Program-made: the position numbers and the translations under genes
Assembly (NCBI GenBank): GCA_963704855.1
Contig: CAVPHY010000028.1
Coordinates: 558,001-622,000 of the forward strand
DNA length: 64,000 nucleotides
Reading direction: 5' to 3'
From: SZUA-36 sp963704855
GTDB lineage: Bacteria; Pseudomonadota; Gammaproteobacteria; Xanthomonadales; SZUA-36
Notes under the pieces: model-generated
What the model was told of the DNA's origin: nothing
Seen by the model: the letters and a program-made list of their open reading frames with translations, nothing else
Database searches by the model: none
In this document: in pieces, positions 24,925-34,060 of the stretch
Position numbering within the stretch: position 1 is the stretch's first letter
How the letters are laid out: each line of letters starts with the position of its first letter

Positions 24925-27579
24925 ATGGGTCTGGCGTTTGTAAGCCTCATCTTGTCACTGTTGATAATTCCGGTGGCAACGCTTGCGCAGGAAAGTGAAT
25001 CGCTCGCGCTGGAAGAAGTGGTCGTAACAGCGCAACGGCGGGTAGAGCCGATTCAAAACGTACCAATATCAATCGAGGTTTACAACGGTTTTGATATCAG
25101 GAAACAGGGTTTCCGTGATCTGGATGCGCTGGCGAACTATTCACCCACGGTGTTGATACTGCCGCGTGTCCAGGATCAGGACGTTTCCATCCGTGGCATC
25201 GGAACAACCGGAAACGCCCTTACACTTGACCAGGCAGTGCCGACATTTGTCGATGGCATACATTTCGGAAGATCGTCACAGATACTGTTGGCTTTTATGG
25301 ACCTGGAAAGCGTCGAGGTCCTGAAGGGGCCGCAACCGGTTTATTTCGGTCAAAATGCAACCGCCGGCGCAATCAACGTCCGCAGTCGCAGACCATCGGA
25401 CACATGGCAATCAAACATGGACATCGAGATTGCCAACAACAATACGCAAGCGGTTGATTTCGGTGCGGGCGGGCCACTCGGTGATAGCTGGGGTATCCGG
25501 GTTTCCGGTAAATACGATAACACCGATGGCTTTCTGAAGGACGTGATCTCGCACGACCATCTCGGGGCGTTTGAAAATATCGGTGGCCGGGTTATCTTGC
25601 AATGGAAACCAAGCGAGGCTCTAGAAGTGACTTTCAAGGTCGCTGGCTCACAAATCCGCAGGGATGGCGAAACCACCTACCTTTGCCGCACGGATGGACC
25701 CATGGTTTTCGGCCGTAACGGCCCGACAGACGACCCCGGCGTGCCACCGGGAAATGAGCGCAGTGTCTGGGCAGATCCACCTGTTGGATCAGGCTGGTCG
25801 GAGTCATTCACAGCGCTCGATACGGACTGTTTTAGCAGCAATAAGGGTGTCAGCAATGGCGGACCCTATTATGTTCCACCAGCCAATATCCGCGAGGAAA
25901 ATTCTAATTTCGGCGCGCTCGATATCAGGGAAGCGGCTGAAGCATTTACCCGGGGCGACAGAAATAAGACCACGGCTGGTTACCAGGATATCAATGCCAA
26001 TAACGGTTACCTGGAGTTTTTATACAGTTTTGCCAATGGCATCACGGCAAACTGGTTGAGCGGCTGGAATAATTACGATCGTGATTACGCATTGGACAAC
26101 AGCAATTCACCGTTTTTGATGAACCTCCAGGCCCGGGGCGAGGACTATGATCAGCAGAGTTCCGAGTTGCGATTCAATTCGGCGCCGGATAGCAGGATCG
26201 AGTGGATGATCGGGGCAAGCTGGCAACAGACCGAACTGTTTGCGTGGTCTTCGAGTATGCGTGCCAATGTGCGTCAGATGCAGCGTTATAACGAAATCAC
26301 CGAGGAAGTTGAGTACAAAAACCTGTTTGGTATGGTCACGTTTAACTTTTTCAACGACAAGGCTTCGATCGATATAGGCGGGCGTTACGCCGACATTGAC
26401 AAGTTCACCACCGCGGTAGCCTATGGCGCCGAGTGGATCTATGACGTTGAACCCGTCAGCGCGGGCGAATTGGGTGAAGATTATTTTGAACTCACCGGTG
26501 ATGCGCTTGAAGCTGCGCGGATTTATCTTCCACCCACACCGGGGGCAAGCCTCTGGTATATGCCCTACCGCGGATCACGAAATATTCCTCAGGAATGGCT
26601 GGGTGTGAATGCGAGGGCCATCGGCCTGACCGCACCGGACTATAACGCAAGTGAGCTCGGAGGTCCGTGGGCCGAGTCATTCACTGCGAACAAGTTCAGT
26701 CCACAGGTGACCCTGCGCTATCGTCCCACTGAAAATATGTCGATCTATGCCCGGTATGCCGAAGCGTTCAAGATCGGCGGTTTTGATACAGGCCAAACAT
26801 CCATACCGGGTAACATTGATGAATTCAGGTTTGAATCCGAAGATGCCGAGTCCTATGAGCTGGGTATCAAGGGCACGCTTCGGGATGGACGGTTCGCCTA
26901 TGACGCGGCCCTGTTCAATCTTGAGATTCCAAACCTGCAAACCAACGCGCTTTCACCGGACCCGGATCAGAAAACATCGAGTATCAATGCGGGGCAACGT
27001 GTCCGTGGCCTGGAGTTTTCAACCCAGTTTGCCGCAAGCGATCACCTGATACTGGGCTTTTCAGGTGCATTTATGGATGGCGTTATGACCGATTTCAAAC
27101 GTGCCGGTTGCACCGCTGCAGAATTGGCCGACCCGAACTCGGGCTGTGTCCTGTTTGATCCCGACGAACCCAGTGAGGGCGGCCTCATCGACCGGACTGG
27201 TTCCGAGGCGCCACGTACGCCTGACTGGAAATTCGTTATGTCTGCAGATTACCGCGTACCGGTGTTTGGAAATTTTGAGCTGTACCTCAATGCGATCGGA
27301 TATATCTCAGATGGTTACATTCTGGACGTTGAGAGTTTCGACAAGATCGTCAAGTATAACCAGCACGGTGATCTGAGCCTGAAAGCGGGTCTTGGCGACC
27401 CCGGTGGAAAATGGATAGTGTCTGTTTTCGCGCGTAACCTGCTCGAGGCGAGACCATCATACAACGCTGAATATGATACCTATCCGAATGGACTGGCCGG
27501 ATCCGGTGATGATACCGGCGTGTACCTGGGGGCGACTTCGTTTACTACTTATGGTGTGAAGTTTGAGTATCGATATTGA
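24925..27579 (+). CDS. TonB-dependent outer-membrane receptor
   Basis: About 884 residues from the ATG at 24925 with a signal peptide (MGLAFVSLILSLLIIPVATL); a GTG at 24877 that overlaps the cupin stop is an alternative start. Next come a TonB-box-like segment (LEEVVVTAQRR), a plug domain (VSIRGIGTTGNALTLDQAVP, VLKGPQPVYFGQNATAGAIN) and a 22-strand-type barrel ending KFEYRY with an aromatic C-terminus. It imports a large or scarce ligand using TonB energy. No siderophore genes are nearby; the adjacent cupin and TTT importer suggest an organic carboxylate or aromatic substrate. Confidence 0.87.
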   Translation: MGLAFVSLILSLLIIPVATLAQESESLALEEVVVTAQRRVEPIQNVPISIEVYNGFDIRKQGFRDLDALANYSPTVLILPRVQDQDVSIRGIGTTGNALTLDQAVPTFVDGIHFGRSSQILLAFMDLESVEVLKGPQPVYFGQNATAGAINVRSRRPSDTWQSNMDIEIANNNTQAVDFGAGGPLGDSWGIRVSGKYDNTDGFLKDVISHDHLGAFENIGGRVILQWKPSEALEVTFKVAGSQIRRDGETTYLCRTDGPMVFGRNGPTDDPGVPPGNERSVWADPPVGSGWSESFTALDTDCFSSNKGVSNGGPYYVPPANIREENSNFGALDIREAAEAFTRGDRNKTTAGYQDINANNGYLEFLYSFANGITANWLSGWNNYDRDYALDNSNSPFLMNLQARGEDYDQQSSELRFNSAPDSRIEWMIGASWQQTELFAWSSSMRANVRQMQRYNEITEEVEYKNLFGMVTFNFFNDKASIDIGGRYADIDKFTTAVAYGAEWIYDVEPVSAGELGEDYFELTGDALEAARIYLPPTPGASLWYMPYRGSRNIPQEWLGVNARAIGLTAPDYNASELGGPWAESFTANKFSPQVTLRYRPTENMSIYARYAEAFKIGGFDTGQTSIPGNIDEFRFESEDAESYELGIKGTLRDGRFAYDAALFNLEIPNLQTNALSPDPDQKTSSINAGQRVRGLEFSTQFAASDHLILGFSGAFMDGVMTDFKRAGCTAAELADPNSGCVLFDPDEPSEGGLIDRTGSEAPRTPDWKFVMSADYRVPVFGNFELYLNAIGYISDGYILDVESFDKIVKYNQHGDLSLKAGLGDPGGKWIVSVFARNLLEARPSYNAEYDTYPNGLAGSGDDTGVYLGATSFTTYGVKFEYRY

Positions 27580-27667
27580 GAGCTTTACGGGTTGGCAAAG
27601 AGGGTCGGGTATGTCCGGGAACCGGTTTGGTGTAATTACGAACATTAGGGTGACGTGTGCCAGACCT

Positions 27668-27775
27668 GCGCCCGGCAGGATTACTCGGCCCATCCCTGGG
27701 CCTCACCCCTTTGGGGTTTGTCGCTTTGCGACTGCATGAAAATTCATTCCTGACGAATTTTTCGAACCTGGGCGC
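27668..27775. repeat. tRNA-like multi-hairpin element
   Basis: It begins with 15 bases identical to the 3' end of the nearby tRNA-Arg gene (GCGCCCGGCAGGATT at 27668-27682, repeated at 27856-27870) and ends TTCGAACCTGGGCGCG, completing a T-arm-like outer stem. Between these halves are four hairpins: GGCCCA-TCCC-TGGGCC, ACCCC-TTT-GGGGT, GTCGC-TTT-GCGAC and GAAAATTC...GAATTTTTC. It looks like a tRNA T-arm opened by a hairpin cluster. It could be a dispersed repeat, a structured RNA or a scar of an integrated element. Confidence 0.55.
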
Positions 27776-27817
27776 GTACCGCGCAAGGTTCTAATCCGAT
27801 ACCGGGACGTGAAAAAC

Positions 27818-27847
27818 AAAAAAGGCCACCATGAGGTGACCTTTTTT
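27818..27847 (-). terminator. Rho-independent terminator after tRNA-Arg
   Basis: On the minus strand GGTCACC-TCAT-GGTGGCC is followed by TTTTTTGTTTTT; a matching T-tract on the other strand makes it potentially bidirectional. It lies 8 nt downstream of the tRNA-Arg 3' end. Confidence 0.8.
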
Positions 27848-27854
27848 ATTTTTG

Positions 27855-27928
27855 CGCGCCCGGCAGGATTCGAACCTGCGACCCCCAGATTAGGAATCTG
27901 GTGCTCTATCCGACTGAGCTACGGGCGC
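27855..27928 (-). tRNA. tRNA-Arg (anticodon CCU)
   Basis: A 74-nt cloverleaf on the minus strand: acceptor GCGCCCG/CGGGCGC, D arm GCTC..GAGC, anticodon stem CCAGA/TCTGG with loop TTCCTAA (anticodon CCT), T arm GCAGG-TTCGAAT-CCTGC, discriminator G. The CCA tail is not encoded. It reads AGG codons. Confidence 0.95.
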
Positions 27929-27997
27929 TTGCAAGAGGGCGTATTCTAGCAAAAAACCCGATGAAGACTCACTGCTTATTTTTCAGCGGTTTGATTG

Positions 27998-28729
27998 TCA
28001 CGGTTTCGCTTTTGCCGGCTTCAGAACCCAAAAATGCAGCATGACATTCAATAAAATTAACAGCGTAAAAAAGATACCACACAAGGTCATCATAAAGGTC
28101 TGAAAAACTTTATCGGCCCGTGCCACGGGTACCGACATTGGCACCGAAACCAATTGAGTGCCGATGGTCTCTCCCACTTTCCAGCCAAAACCATTTTCCG
28201 GACCATAAATTTCCACCATTGTCCGGGGGGCTTTCTCAGCGGTCTCATGGCAACCCAGGCAGTCCGGATTCTTGATCGTTATCGGTCTGCCCAGGTACAA
28301 CTGTCTGCCGGCAGCGGTATCGCGTTCCCCGATCAGTTCTTCGGCATCCGGGTTTTCGCTAAACCAGCTGACGATTTCAGCCTCCCAGTCCGTTGCCCTG
28401 TTCTCCGGATTGGTCGGGTTCAGTGTGGCTTCCTTGTAACTGTACTCGGGATGCTTTTCCTGGAAGCGACCCACGTACCTGGAGGCGGCATAAGCCGGCA
28501 CCGTTTGTGGAATAAACTTCCGGGTCTGGTATATGACGAGCAGGGGTTTGATCTCGCTGACGGTATAATTGCGCACAGCCGTCGCACTCTCCATCATGAT
28601 CCGGGCAGACTGCAAAACTTCCTCGCGTGCATTGTCATGCAGTATGGCATGGCTGATGAAGCCGGCGAGGCCGAGCCCTGCCAGCGAGGCAAACAAAAAG
28701 CCCAAATTGAATTTGGTGCGTAAACCCAT
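27998..28729 (-). CDS. DUF3365/Tll0287-like c-type heme sensor-domain protein
   Basis: About 243 residues from the ATG at 28729, preceded by GGGGAGA; the frame is open to 28813 without a better start. An N-terminal membrane helix (NLGFLFASLAGLGLAGFISH) is followed by a periplasmic domain with EYSYKEATLNPTNPENRATD and the heme-binding CLGCH, and a C-terminal membrane helix (FQTFMMTLCGIFFTLLILLN). These features match the DUF3365 (Tll0287-like) family, a redox or gas-sensing heme module often attached to kinases; here there is no output domain. The ccm operon in this window could mature its heme. Confidence 0.8.
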   Translation of the reverse strand: MGLRTKFNLGFLFASLAGLGLAGFISHAILHDNAREEVLQSARIMMESATAVRNYTVSEIKPLLVIYQTRKFIPQTVPAYAASRYVGRFQEKHPEYSYKEATLNPTNPENRATDWEAEIVSWFSENPDAEELIGERDTAAGRQLYLGRPITIKNPDCLGCHETAEKAPRTMVEIYGPENGFGWKVGETIGTQLVSVPMSVPVARADKVFQTFMMTLCGIFFTLLILLNVMLHFWVLKPAKAKP

Positions 28730-28828
28730 GCAGATTCTCCCCGGGAAAGCGTAACGAATGTCTGGGAATGCCCAGTTTTCTTCTAATGTCAGGCACAATA
28801 TATCAACCAACAAGAAGAGTATAGAACA

Positions 28829-29974
28829 ATGTCGCTGATTGGTCCGGACCAGACTTTTGCCCTTGGCGCCATCATCATGGTCATGGTGGCGCTTGGCTTG
28901 TGGGCTGAAAAAACCCGCTTTGGTCAGAAGATCGGCGGCCCCTTACTGTTGATTGCCATTGCGATGATCCTTGCGAATGTCGGGGTCATTCCGCACGTGG
29001 CGGGTATCTATGATGAAATCGGCGGCCTGCTCGTGCCGATGGCGATTCCCCTGCTGATCATGCGGGCCGATTTCAAGACGATTTTCTCCGAATCCGGCCA
29101 GATGTTCATCGCCTTTATCGTTGCAACCGTGGCGACGATCATTGGCGCAGTGGTGGCGGTGTTCGTTGTGGACATGGGTTCGCTCGAGCCCGAGATCGCA
29201 GGGACGATAACAGCCAGCTACATAGGCGGCACGCTGAACTATGTCGCAACGGCAGAAGCGGTAGGCCTGAAAAGCTCTGCCATTTACGTGGCCGGTCTTT
29301 CAGCGGATGCCGTGGGTGCGGTTTTTTTCCTGATGCTGCTGATGCTGATGCCGGCGATCCGGTTTGTACGAAACTCGCTGCCATCGAAATTTATCGGTAA
29401 TGAAGATCAGCTGGCATCACAAGGGGAGGATATGGGGTGCAAGGTTGAAACTCAGCCGTTCGTTCTCTTGTCCGCGGCAACCGGCCTGGCTATCAGCCTC
29501 GTGGTATGTGCGGTAAGCGCTGCGCTGACCTCTCTTTTTCAAATCGATTCGCTCTTCATACTGATCGTAACCGCGCTTTCGCTGCTCGTGGCCAATTTCG
29601 CCAAACCGCTGGTGTCCCGGGTTTCGTCGGAGTTTGAACTGGGGACCCTGTGCATGTACATATTCTTTGTGGCGATCGGCGCAGGCGCGAAATTCAGTGA
29701 TGTCGTGGGTTCGGCATTTCCTATCCTGATGTTTATCGTCGTGATGGTCGTCGTGCATTTATTCGTGGTCGTACTGATAGGGAGGTTTATGAAACTGGAC
29801 CTTGCGGAAGTCATGATCGCTTCGAATGCGTGTATTCTGGGGCCGGCGCCCGCAGCGGCACTGGCCGCGAGCTATGGTTGGCGTGCCCTTGTAACGCCGG
29901 GAATCCTGGTCGGTCTGTTCGGTTACGCGGTGGCTACGTTTATTGGTATCGCATTGACCACGTTGTTGAAGTAA
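28829..29974 (+). CDS. DUF819 (YjcL-like) integral membrane protein
   Basis: 381 residues with about ten to eleven hydrophobic segments. Characteristic features are GQKIGGPLLLIAIAMILANV, LLVPMAIPLLIMRADFKTIF, GTITASYIGGTLNYVATAEA and the glycine/alanine-rich C-terminal ILGPAPAAALAASYGWRALV. DUF819 proteins are inner-membrane proteins of uncertain substrate, distantly transporter-like with an inverted repeat. It diverges from the heme protein across 99 bp. Confidence 0.82.
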   Translation: MSLIGPDQTFALGAIIMVMVALGLWAEKTRFGQKIGGPLLLIAIAMILANVGVIPHVAGIYDEIGGLLVPMAIPLLIMRADFKTIFSESGQMFIAFIVATVATIIGAVVAVFVVDMGSLEPEIAGTITASYIGGTLNYVATAEAVGLKSSAIYVAGLSADAVGAVFFLMLLMLMPAIRFVRNSLPSKFIGNEDQLASQGEDMGCKVETQPFVLLSAATGLAISLVVCAVSAALTSLFQIDSLFILIVTALSLLVANFAKPLVSRVSSEFELGTLCMYIFFVAIGAGAKFSDVVGSAFPILMFIVVMVVVHLFVVVLIGRFMKLDLAEVMIASNACILGPAPAAALAASYGWRALVTPGILVGLFGYAVATFIGIALTTLLK

Positions 29975-30026
29975 ACCCCGCTCAGATCAGGCTGATACGC
30001 AGTCAGCGGGCGGTTGAAAACAACCT

Positions 30027-30905
30027 TCAATGATCACCTACCAGCGCGATACGGCTGGATTGCGGATCAATGGCGAGGCGGGAGATTTTCCCGACACCGG
30101 CGTTGCTGTAGTCGGCCAGTAGCTGCCAGCGGTTGTCTGCCGGCCTGCGTTGATACAACTTGCTGCCATTGGCGGTCCAGTAAGTACCATTCGCATCGAT
30201 GGTGAAATCCTCATTGCCGGGGAACAGTGGCATAACAAACCGGGTAGCCGTGGTTTGAGGGCTATAGGCCGCTATCTGCCAGGGTTCATTGTTTTTGTCT
30301 ACAAACAGGATTTCACCGGTTACCGGGTGCTTACGAATGCTGCGTCCGATATTGTCAGCGACCAGCGTCGTGCCCGCGGTGTTGAGTTTTGCGGTCTGCA
30401 AAGTAAAGGTTTCGCCAAGGATAAACATAGCCACTTCCTGGTGACCGAACCAGGCGTGGTAGCCGACCGGTTCGACACCCGGTAACAGCAATTCCATTTC
30501 ACCATTGTCGATATCGATGGCGTACAGGTATTGTTTCTGGTCCAGGTCAGCCCGGATAACGGAAAGGGCGTTACGGCCGGGTACGGGTGTCGGCGAATAC
30601 TCGCTTTCGGGTGTGTTGTTCACCATGCGCGTTGCCGATGTGGCGATGTCATAAGCCGCGATATCCGTCTGTGCCGTATCGTTATCTGCCGGCATTTCAC
30701 GCGTGTAATAAATAATCGAGCCATCGTCTGAAAAGTGAGGTTGGTTGTTGTAGCCCTTGCTCTTGCTTACCCTGACAGGCTGACCGGGCACGCCATTATC
30801 AATTTTCGCCAGCCAGAGGTCGGTGGCAGGAAAAGCCTGCGCGAAGCTGTTGCCCGTGAATATCACGGCGCACAGGGCCAGGCTCAATGTGGTGGTTCTA
30901 ATCAT
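30027..30905 (-). CDS. Secreted WD40/TolB-like beta-propeller protein
   Basis: 292 residues: signal peptide (MIRTTTLSLALCAVIFTGNSFA) followed by PD40-like blades, for example KGYNNQPHFSDDGSIIYYTR and SEYSPTPVPGRNALSVIRAD. No catalytic motif. Probably a periplasmic propeller that binds a partner or ligand. Its start overlaps the 3' end of rnd by 8 nt, so it is probably co-transcribed with RNase D, an unusual partner. Confidence 0.72.
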   Translation of the reverse strand: MIRTTTLSLALCAVIFTGNSFAQAFPATDLWLAKIDNGVPGQPVRVSKSKGYNNQPHFSDDGSIIYYTREMPADNDTAQTDIAAYDIATSATRMVNNTPESEYSPTPVPGRNALSVIRADLDQKQYLYAIDIDNGEMELLLPGVEPVGYHAWFGHQEVAMFILGETFTLQTAKLNTAGTTLVADNIGRSIRKHPVTGEILFVDKNNEPWQIAAYSPQTTATRFVMPLFPGNEDFTIDANGTYWTANGSKLYQRRPADNRWQLLADYSNAGVGKISRLAIDPQSSRIALVGDH

Positions 30906-32046
30906 GAAAAGCTTCCTTCAATACGATCAACTCATCGGTGATGATATCCTTGCGCCAGCCGAGGAACCGTTCGGGTATCGGCCCATCTTCGGCCAGCAGG
31001 ATCAGGCCTTCCAACTCACGCCGGGATGCGAGCAGGGCAGGGTCCACGGACAGTTCTGTCGCCCTTTTCTGCACCAGCTTTCGCATACTGTCCATCAGCT
31101 TGCGGTGCTCTGGCTGGAGTACATCGGGCGGTGGCGCGGTCAATCCCTGCTGGAGAATGTTGTCGATGTGAGCGATCAGGGTGGGTCCGTGCCGCTGTAC
31201 GGCCTTCGGGTGCCAGACGTCCAACTCCGATAATGCGCCTAAACTGCCGGGTTTCTTGTTGGCAATGGTCATCAGGGCCTGGTCCTTGATCACGAAACCA
31301 CGGGCGAGGTTCTGCCTTTCTGCCTCCTGGTCACGCCAGGTGGCAAGCGTTTTCAAAATTGCCAGTGATGTGCCATCGAGCCGGGCGTTACCGTTAAGCC
31401 GCTTCCAGGATTGTTCGGGATCGGCGGGTGTTTCGGCCCGGCTCAACAACCTCGCGCAGTCCTCGGCAAGCCAGCTTTCCCGGTTCAGTTCTTCTAATTT
31501 TTCCAGCAATTGCCTGTGCATCATCGGTAACAGGCATACATCCAGCGCGGCGTATCGAATCTGTGCAGCATGCAAGGGTCTCTTGCACCAGTTTGAGCGT
31601 GTCTGGTCCTTGTCAATGGTGATGTTGAGTAGCCACTCGACTGTTGTGTGGTAACCCATCTGTAAAGATTGACCCAGCATGGCGCAGGCGATCTGCGTGT
31701 CGAAAAGGGGATCCGGAACGGCACCCGTGGTATAAAGAAGAACGTCCAGGTCTTCGGATGGGGCATGCAGGATTTTTGTAATCGCCTGGTTTTTAAAAAG
31801 GCTGGATAGTGGGTCTAGCGGGCCGGTTTTCAAAGGGTCAACCAGCCAGACCTTCTTGCCGTCCGATAGTTGTACCAGGCCCAGTTCGGCACGCCAGGTT
31901 CGCTCGCGGACGAACTCGGTATCGATACCAATAACTTCGCACTGTAGCCAGTTCTTGATGGCGAACTCAAGCTGCGCAGCAGATTCGATCATGATAGGCT
32001 GATCGGCGGCGGCGAGCGCCACATTAATTTCGTTTTGATTGTTCAT
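30898..32046 (-). CDS. rnd: Ribonuclease D
   Basis: 382 residues, normal for RNase D. The DEDD 3'-5' exonuclease domain shows GIDTEFVRERTW (D42, E44), ILHAPSEDLDVLLY and YAALDVCLLPMM. An HRDC domain follows from about residue 215 (AILKTLATWRDQEAERQNLA). It trims the 3' ends of tRNA precursors and other small RNAs in the cytoplasm. No strong promoter was recognised in the 181 bp upstream. Confidence 0.93.
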   Translation of the reverse strand: MNNQNEINVALAAADQPIMIESAAQLEFAIKNWLQCEVIGIDTEFVRERTWRAELGLVQLSDGKKVWLVDPLKTGPLDPLSSLFKNQAITKILHAPSEDLDVLLYTTGAVPDPLFDTQIACAMLGQSLQMGYHTTVEWLLNITIDKDQTRSNWCKRPLHAAQIRYAALDVCLLPMMHRQLLEKLEELNRESWLAEDCARLLSRAETPADPEQSWKRLNGNARLDGTSLAILKTLATWRDQEAERQNLARGFVIKDQALMTIANKKPGSLGALSELDVWHPKAVQRHGPTLIAHIDNILQQGLTAPPPDVLQPEHRKLMDSMRKLVQKRATELSVDPALLASRRELEGLILLAEDGPIPERFLGWRKDIITDELIVLKEAFHD

Positions 32047-32227
32047 TCAGGGTGTGATAATAAGCTTTTTAAACCGTTGGTTATTAATTGTTAATTGGGG
32101 ATTTTATTGTGTTTTCTTGTGCTTGTCGCCACAAGTCTTCTGGGTTAAGGTTAATGGCGATGGGCGGCCCGGATGATTCCGTTGCAGAAACCATAACATG
32201 ATGGAGACTTCAGGCAAGGGAAATTGC

Positions 32228-34045
32228 ATGTTTGCCAGTAAATACACCCCTAAACACCTATCGCTCCTGATTTTTCTCAGTGCGTTGTTGTGTGCGCATA
32301 CTTTACAGGCCCAACAAAAACCGGATGAGTCGAAGCCGCCTGACAGCAAAAGGATCGAGCGTTTGGGTGAGACAAGCACGGAAGAGTGGGAAATGGATCT
32401 TCGTTTGCCCCGTGCAGTATCACCCATGTCAACGGGCGTCGTTGAATTTGTCTTGCCCGATGAGGGACAGAATCAAAAATTGAAGCGATTGCTGTCAAGC
32501 CTGGCAGCAAACCCGGGCAATAGCGAAACGCTTGTGGCATTGAATGCGCTGCTGGCGGATGTCCTTGTCCAGGCCAATGCGCTGGTGGATGCCGGTTCGT
32601 TCGATCAGGCCGAGCCCCTGCTTTCGCTGATCCAGTCTATCAACCCCGGTCTCGCGGGGTTAAATACCACGAGGAATAACCTGAAATCCCTGGAGAAAGC
32701 AAATGAACTGGCGCTGGCCGGTGAAGATGCACTGGATTCGGGGTGGGTGCTTGAACCGGAGAATAGCAATGCCCTTTATTTCTATGGCCAGGCATTGGAG
32801 ATAGACCCGCAAAACAGGCTCGCTCTAAAGGGCCTGGAAAAGTTACAGGGCCTGCTGATAGAAGAGGCCCTGGCATATGCGGGGGAACTGGATTTTGAAA
32901 CTGCTGAAGTCTGGTTAGAGGAGGCATCCTCGGTCCGCGAAGACCAGAAACCGGTTGAGGATGCTCGTATTGAAGTATCCGAATTCAAGCGGGAGCGAGC
33001 CATTGAACTGCAACGTAAAGCGATGGATGCAATGACCTCGGGAGATTTTGGCCTGGCGGATTTCACCATCATCGATCTGATGGCGCTTGGCGGACAGGAA
33101 GAGCAGGTCAGATCGCTGCTGGCGCGGCTTGAAGAAGCACGCTTCTATGGCGGGTTCGAGCCGGGGCAGGTGATCAGTGACGAGTTGCAGTCGGGCGGCA
33201 GGGCGCCGGATATCGTCATCATTGATGCAGGCAGTTTTTTGATGGGCTCTAAGGGGCGTTCCGATGCCGGCAGCGATCATGAAGTGCCGCAACACCGGGT
33301 TACCATCAAACGGGGTTTCGGCCTGGGCATCAGAGAGGTGACCGTTGCTGAATTTCAGGTTTTTATAACGCGTACGGGTTACCAGACCGCAGCGGAGCTA
33401 AACGGAAGCTCGAGTATCTACGATGAAACAGCCGGACGGCTCAGCAAGCGCGACCGGGTTTTCTGGAAGCATGATTACAAGGGCCGGGAAGCCGGGCCGG
33501 ATTTGCCGGTTCTGCACGTCAACGCACATGATGCGCAGGCTTATGTTCAGTGGCTGGTTCTTGAAACCGGAAAAGACTACCGGCTGCCTTCGGAGGCCGA
33601 GTATGAATACGTGGCGAGGGCAGGCGGCAATGGGTCGTACTGGTGGGGTGAGGATTCGCCGGCCGAGGTGGTAGAAAACCTGACAGGCGAGCGTGACAAA
33701 TCACCGGCAAAACGGCAATGGACGACCTCTTTCAAAAGGTATGGTGATGGCCATTGGGGGCCTGCACCTGCAGGTTCACTCGTAAGCGATGCACTGGTTC
33801 ATCCGATGGGTTTGCATGATATCGCCGGAAACGTCAGTGAATGGACGGCAGATTGCTGGCACCAGAATTATGTAAAGGCGCCATCGGATGGTTCAGCCTG
33901 GTTTAACCCCGGCTGCGAACGCCGGGTTGTGCGGGGCGGTTACTGGGCCAGTGCGCCCGAGCAGAGCCGTGCGGCGTTCCGGTTTCCTGTCAGCGCTCAA
34001 AGTTATGGTCCGGTGATCGGTTTCAGAGTTGCGCGGAATCTCTAG
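32228..34045 (+). CDS. Secreted TPR plus SUMF1/formylglycine-generating-enzyme-fold protein
   Basis: About 605 residues from the ATG at 32228, chosen for its signal peptide (KYTPKHLSLLIFLSALLCAH) and AAGGGAAA upstream; ATGs at 32198/32201 would add ten residues. Residues 60-320 are helical, TPR-like. From about 330 a SUMF1 domain follows: FLMGSKGRSDAGSDHEVPQH, REVTVAEFQVFITRTGYQTA, YRLPSEAEYEYVARAG, GNVSEWTADCW and VVRGGYWASAPEQSRAAFRF. It lacks the usual paired active-site cysteines of true formylglycine-generating enzymes, so it is more likely a PvdO-like or binding member of the fold. Predicted periplasmic. Confidence 0.78.
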   Translation: MFASKYTPKHLSLLIFLSALLCAHTLQAQQKPDESKPPDSKRIERLGETSTEEWEMDLRLPRAVSPMSTGVVEFVLPDEGQNQKLKRLLSSLAANPGNSETLVALNALLADVLVQANALVDAGSFDQAEPLLSLIQSINPGLAGLNTTRNNLKSLEKANELALAGEDALDSGWVLEPENSNALYFYGQALEIDPQNRLALKGLEKLQGLLIEEALAYAGELDFETAEVWLEEASSVREDQKPVEDARIEVSEFKRERAIELQRKAMDAMTSGDFGLADFTIIDLMALGGQEEQVRSLLARLEEARFYGGFEPGQVISDELQSGGRAPDIVIIDAGSFLMGSKGRSDAGSDHEVPQHRVTIKRGFGLGIREVTVAEFQVFITRTGYQTAAELNGSSSIYDETAGRLSKRDRVFWKHDYKGREAGPDLPVLHVNAHDAQAYVQWLVLETGKDYRLPSEAEYEYVARAGGNGSYWWGEDSPAEVVENLTGERDKSPAKRQWTTSFKRYGDGHWGPAPAGSLVSDALVHPMGLHDIAGNVSEWTADCWHQNYVKAPSDGSAWFNPGCERRVVRGGYWASAPEQSRAAFRFPVSAQSYGPVIGFRVARNL

Positions 34046-34060
34046 GGGTCGCCAGGCCAT

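Noticed and set aside
27668..27870. Integrated element bounded by tRNA-derived att sites
   Set aside because: The two tRNA-identical stretches enclose only about 190 bp with no integrase or cargo; at most a scar.
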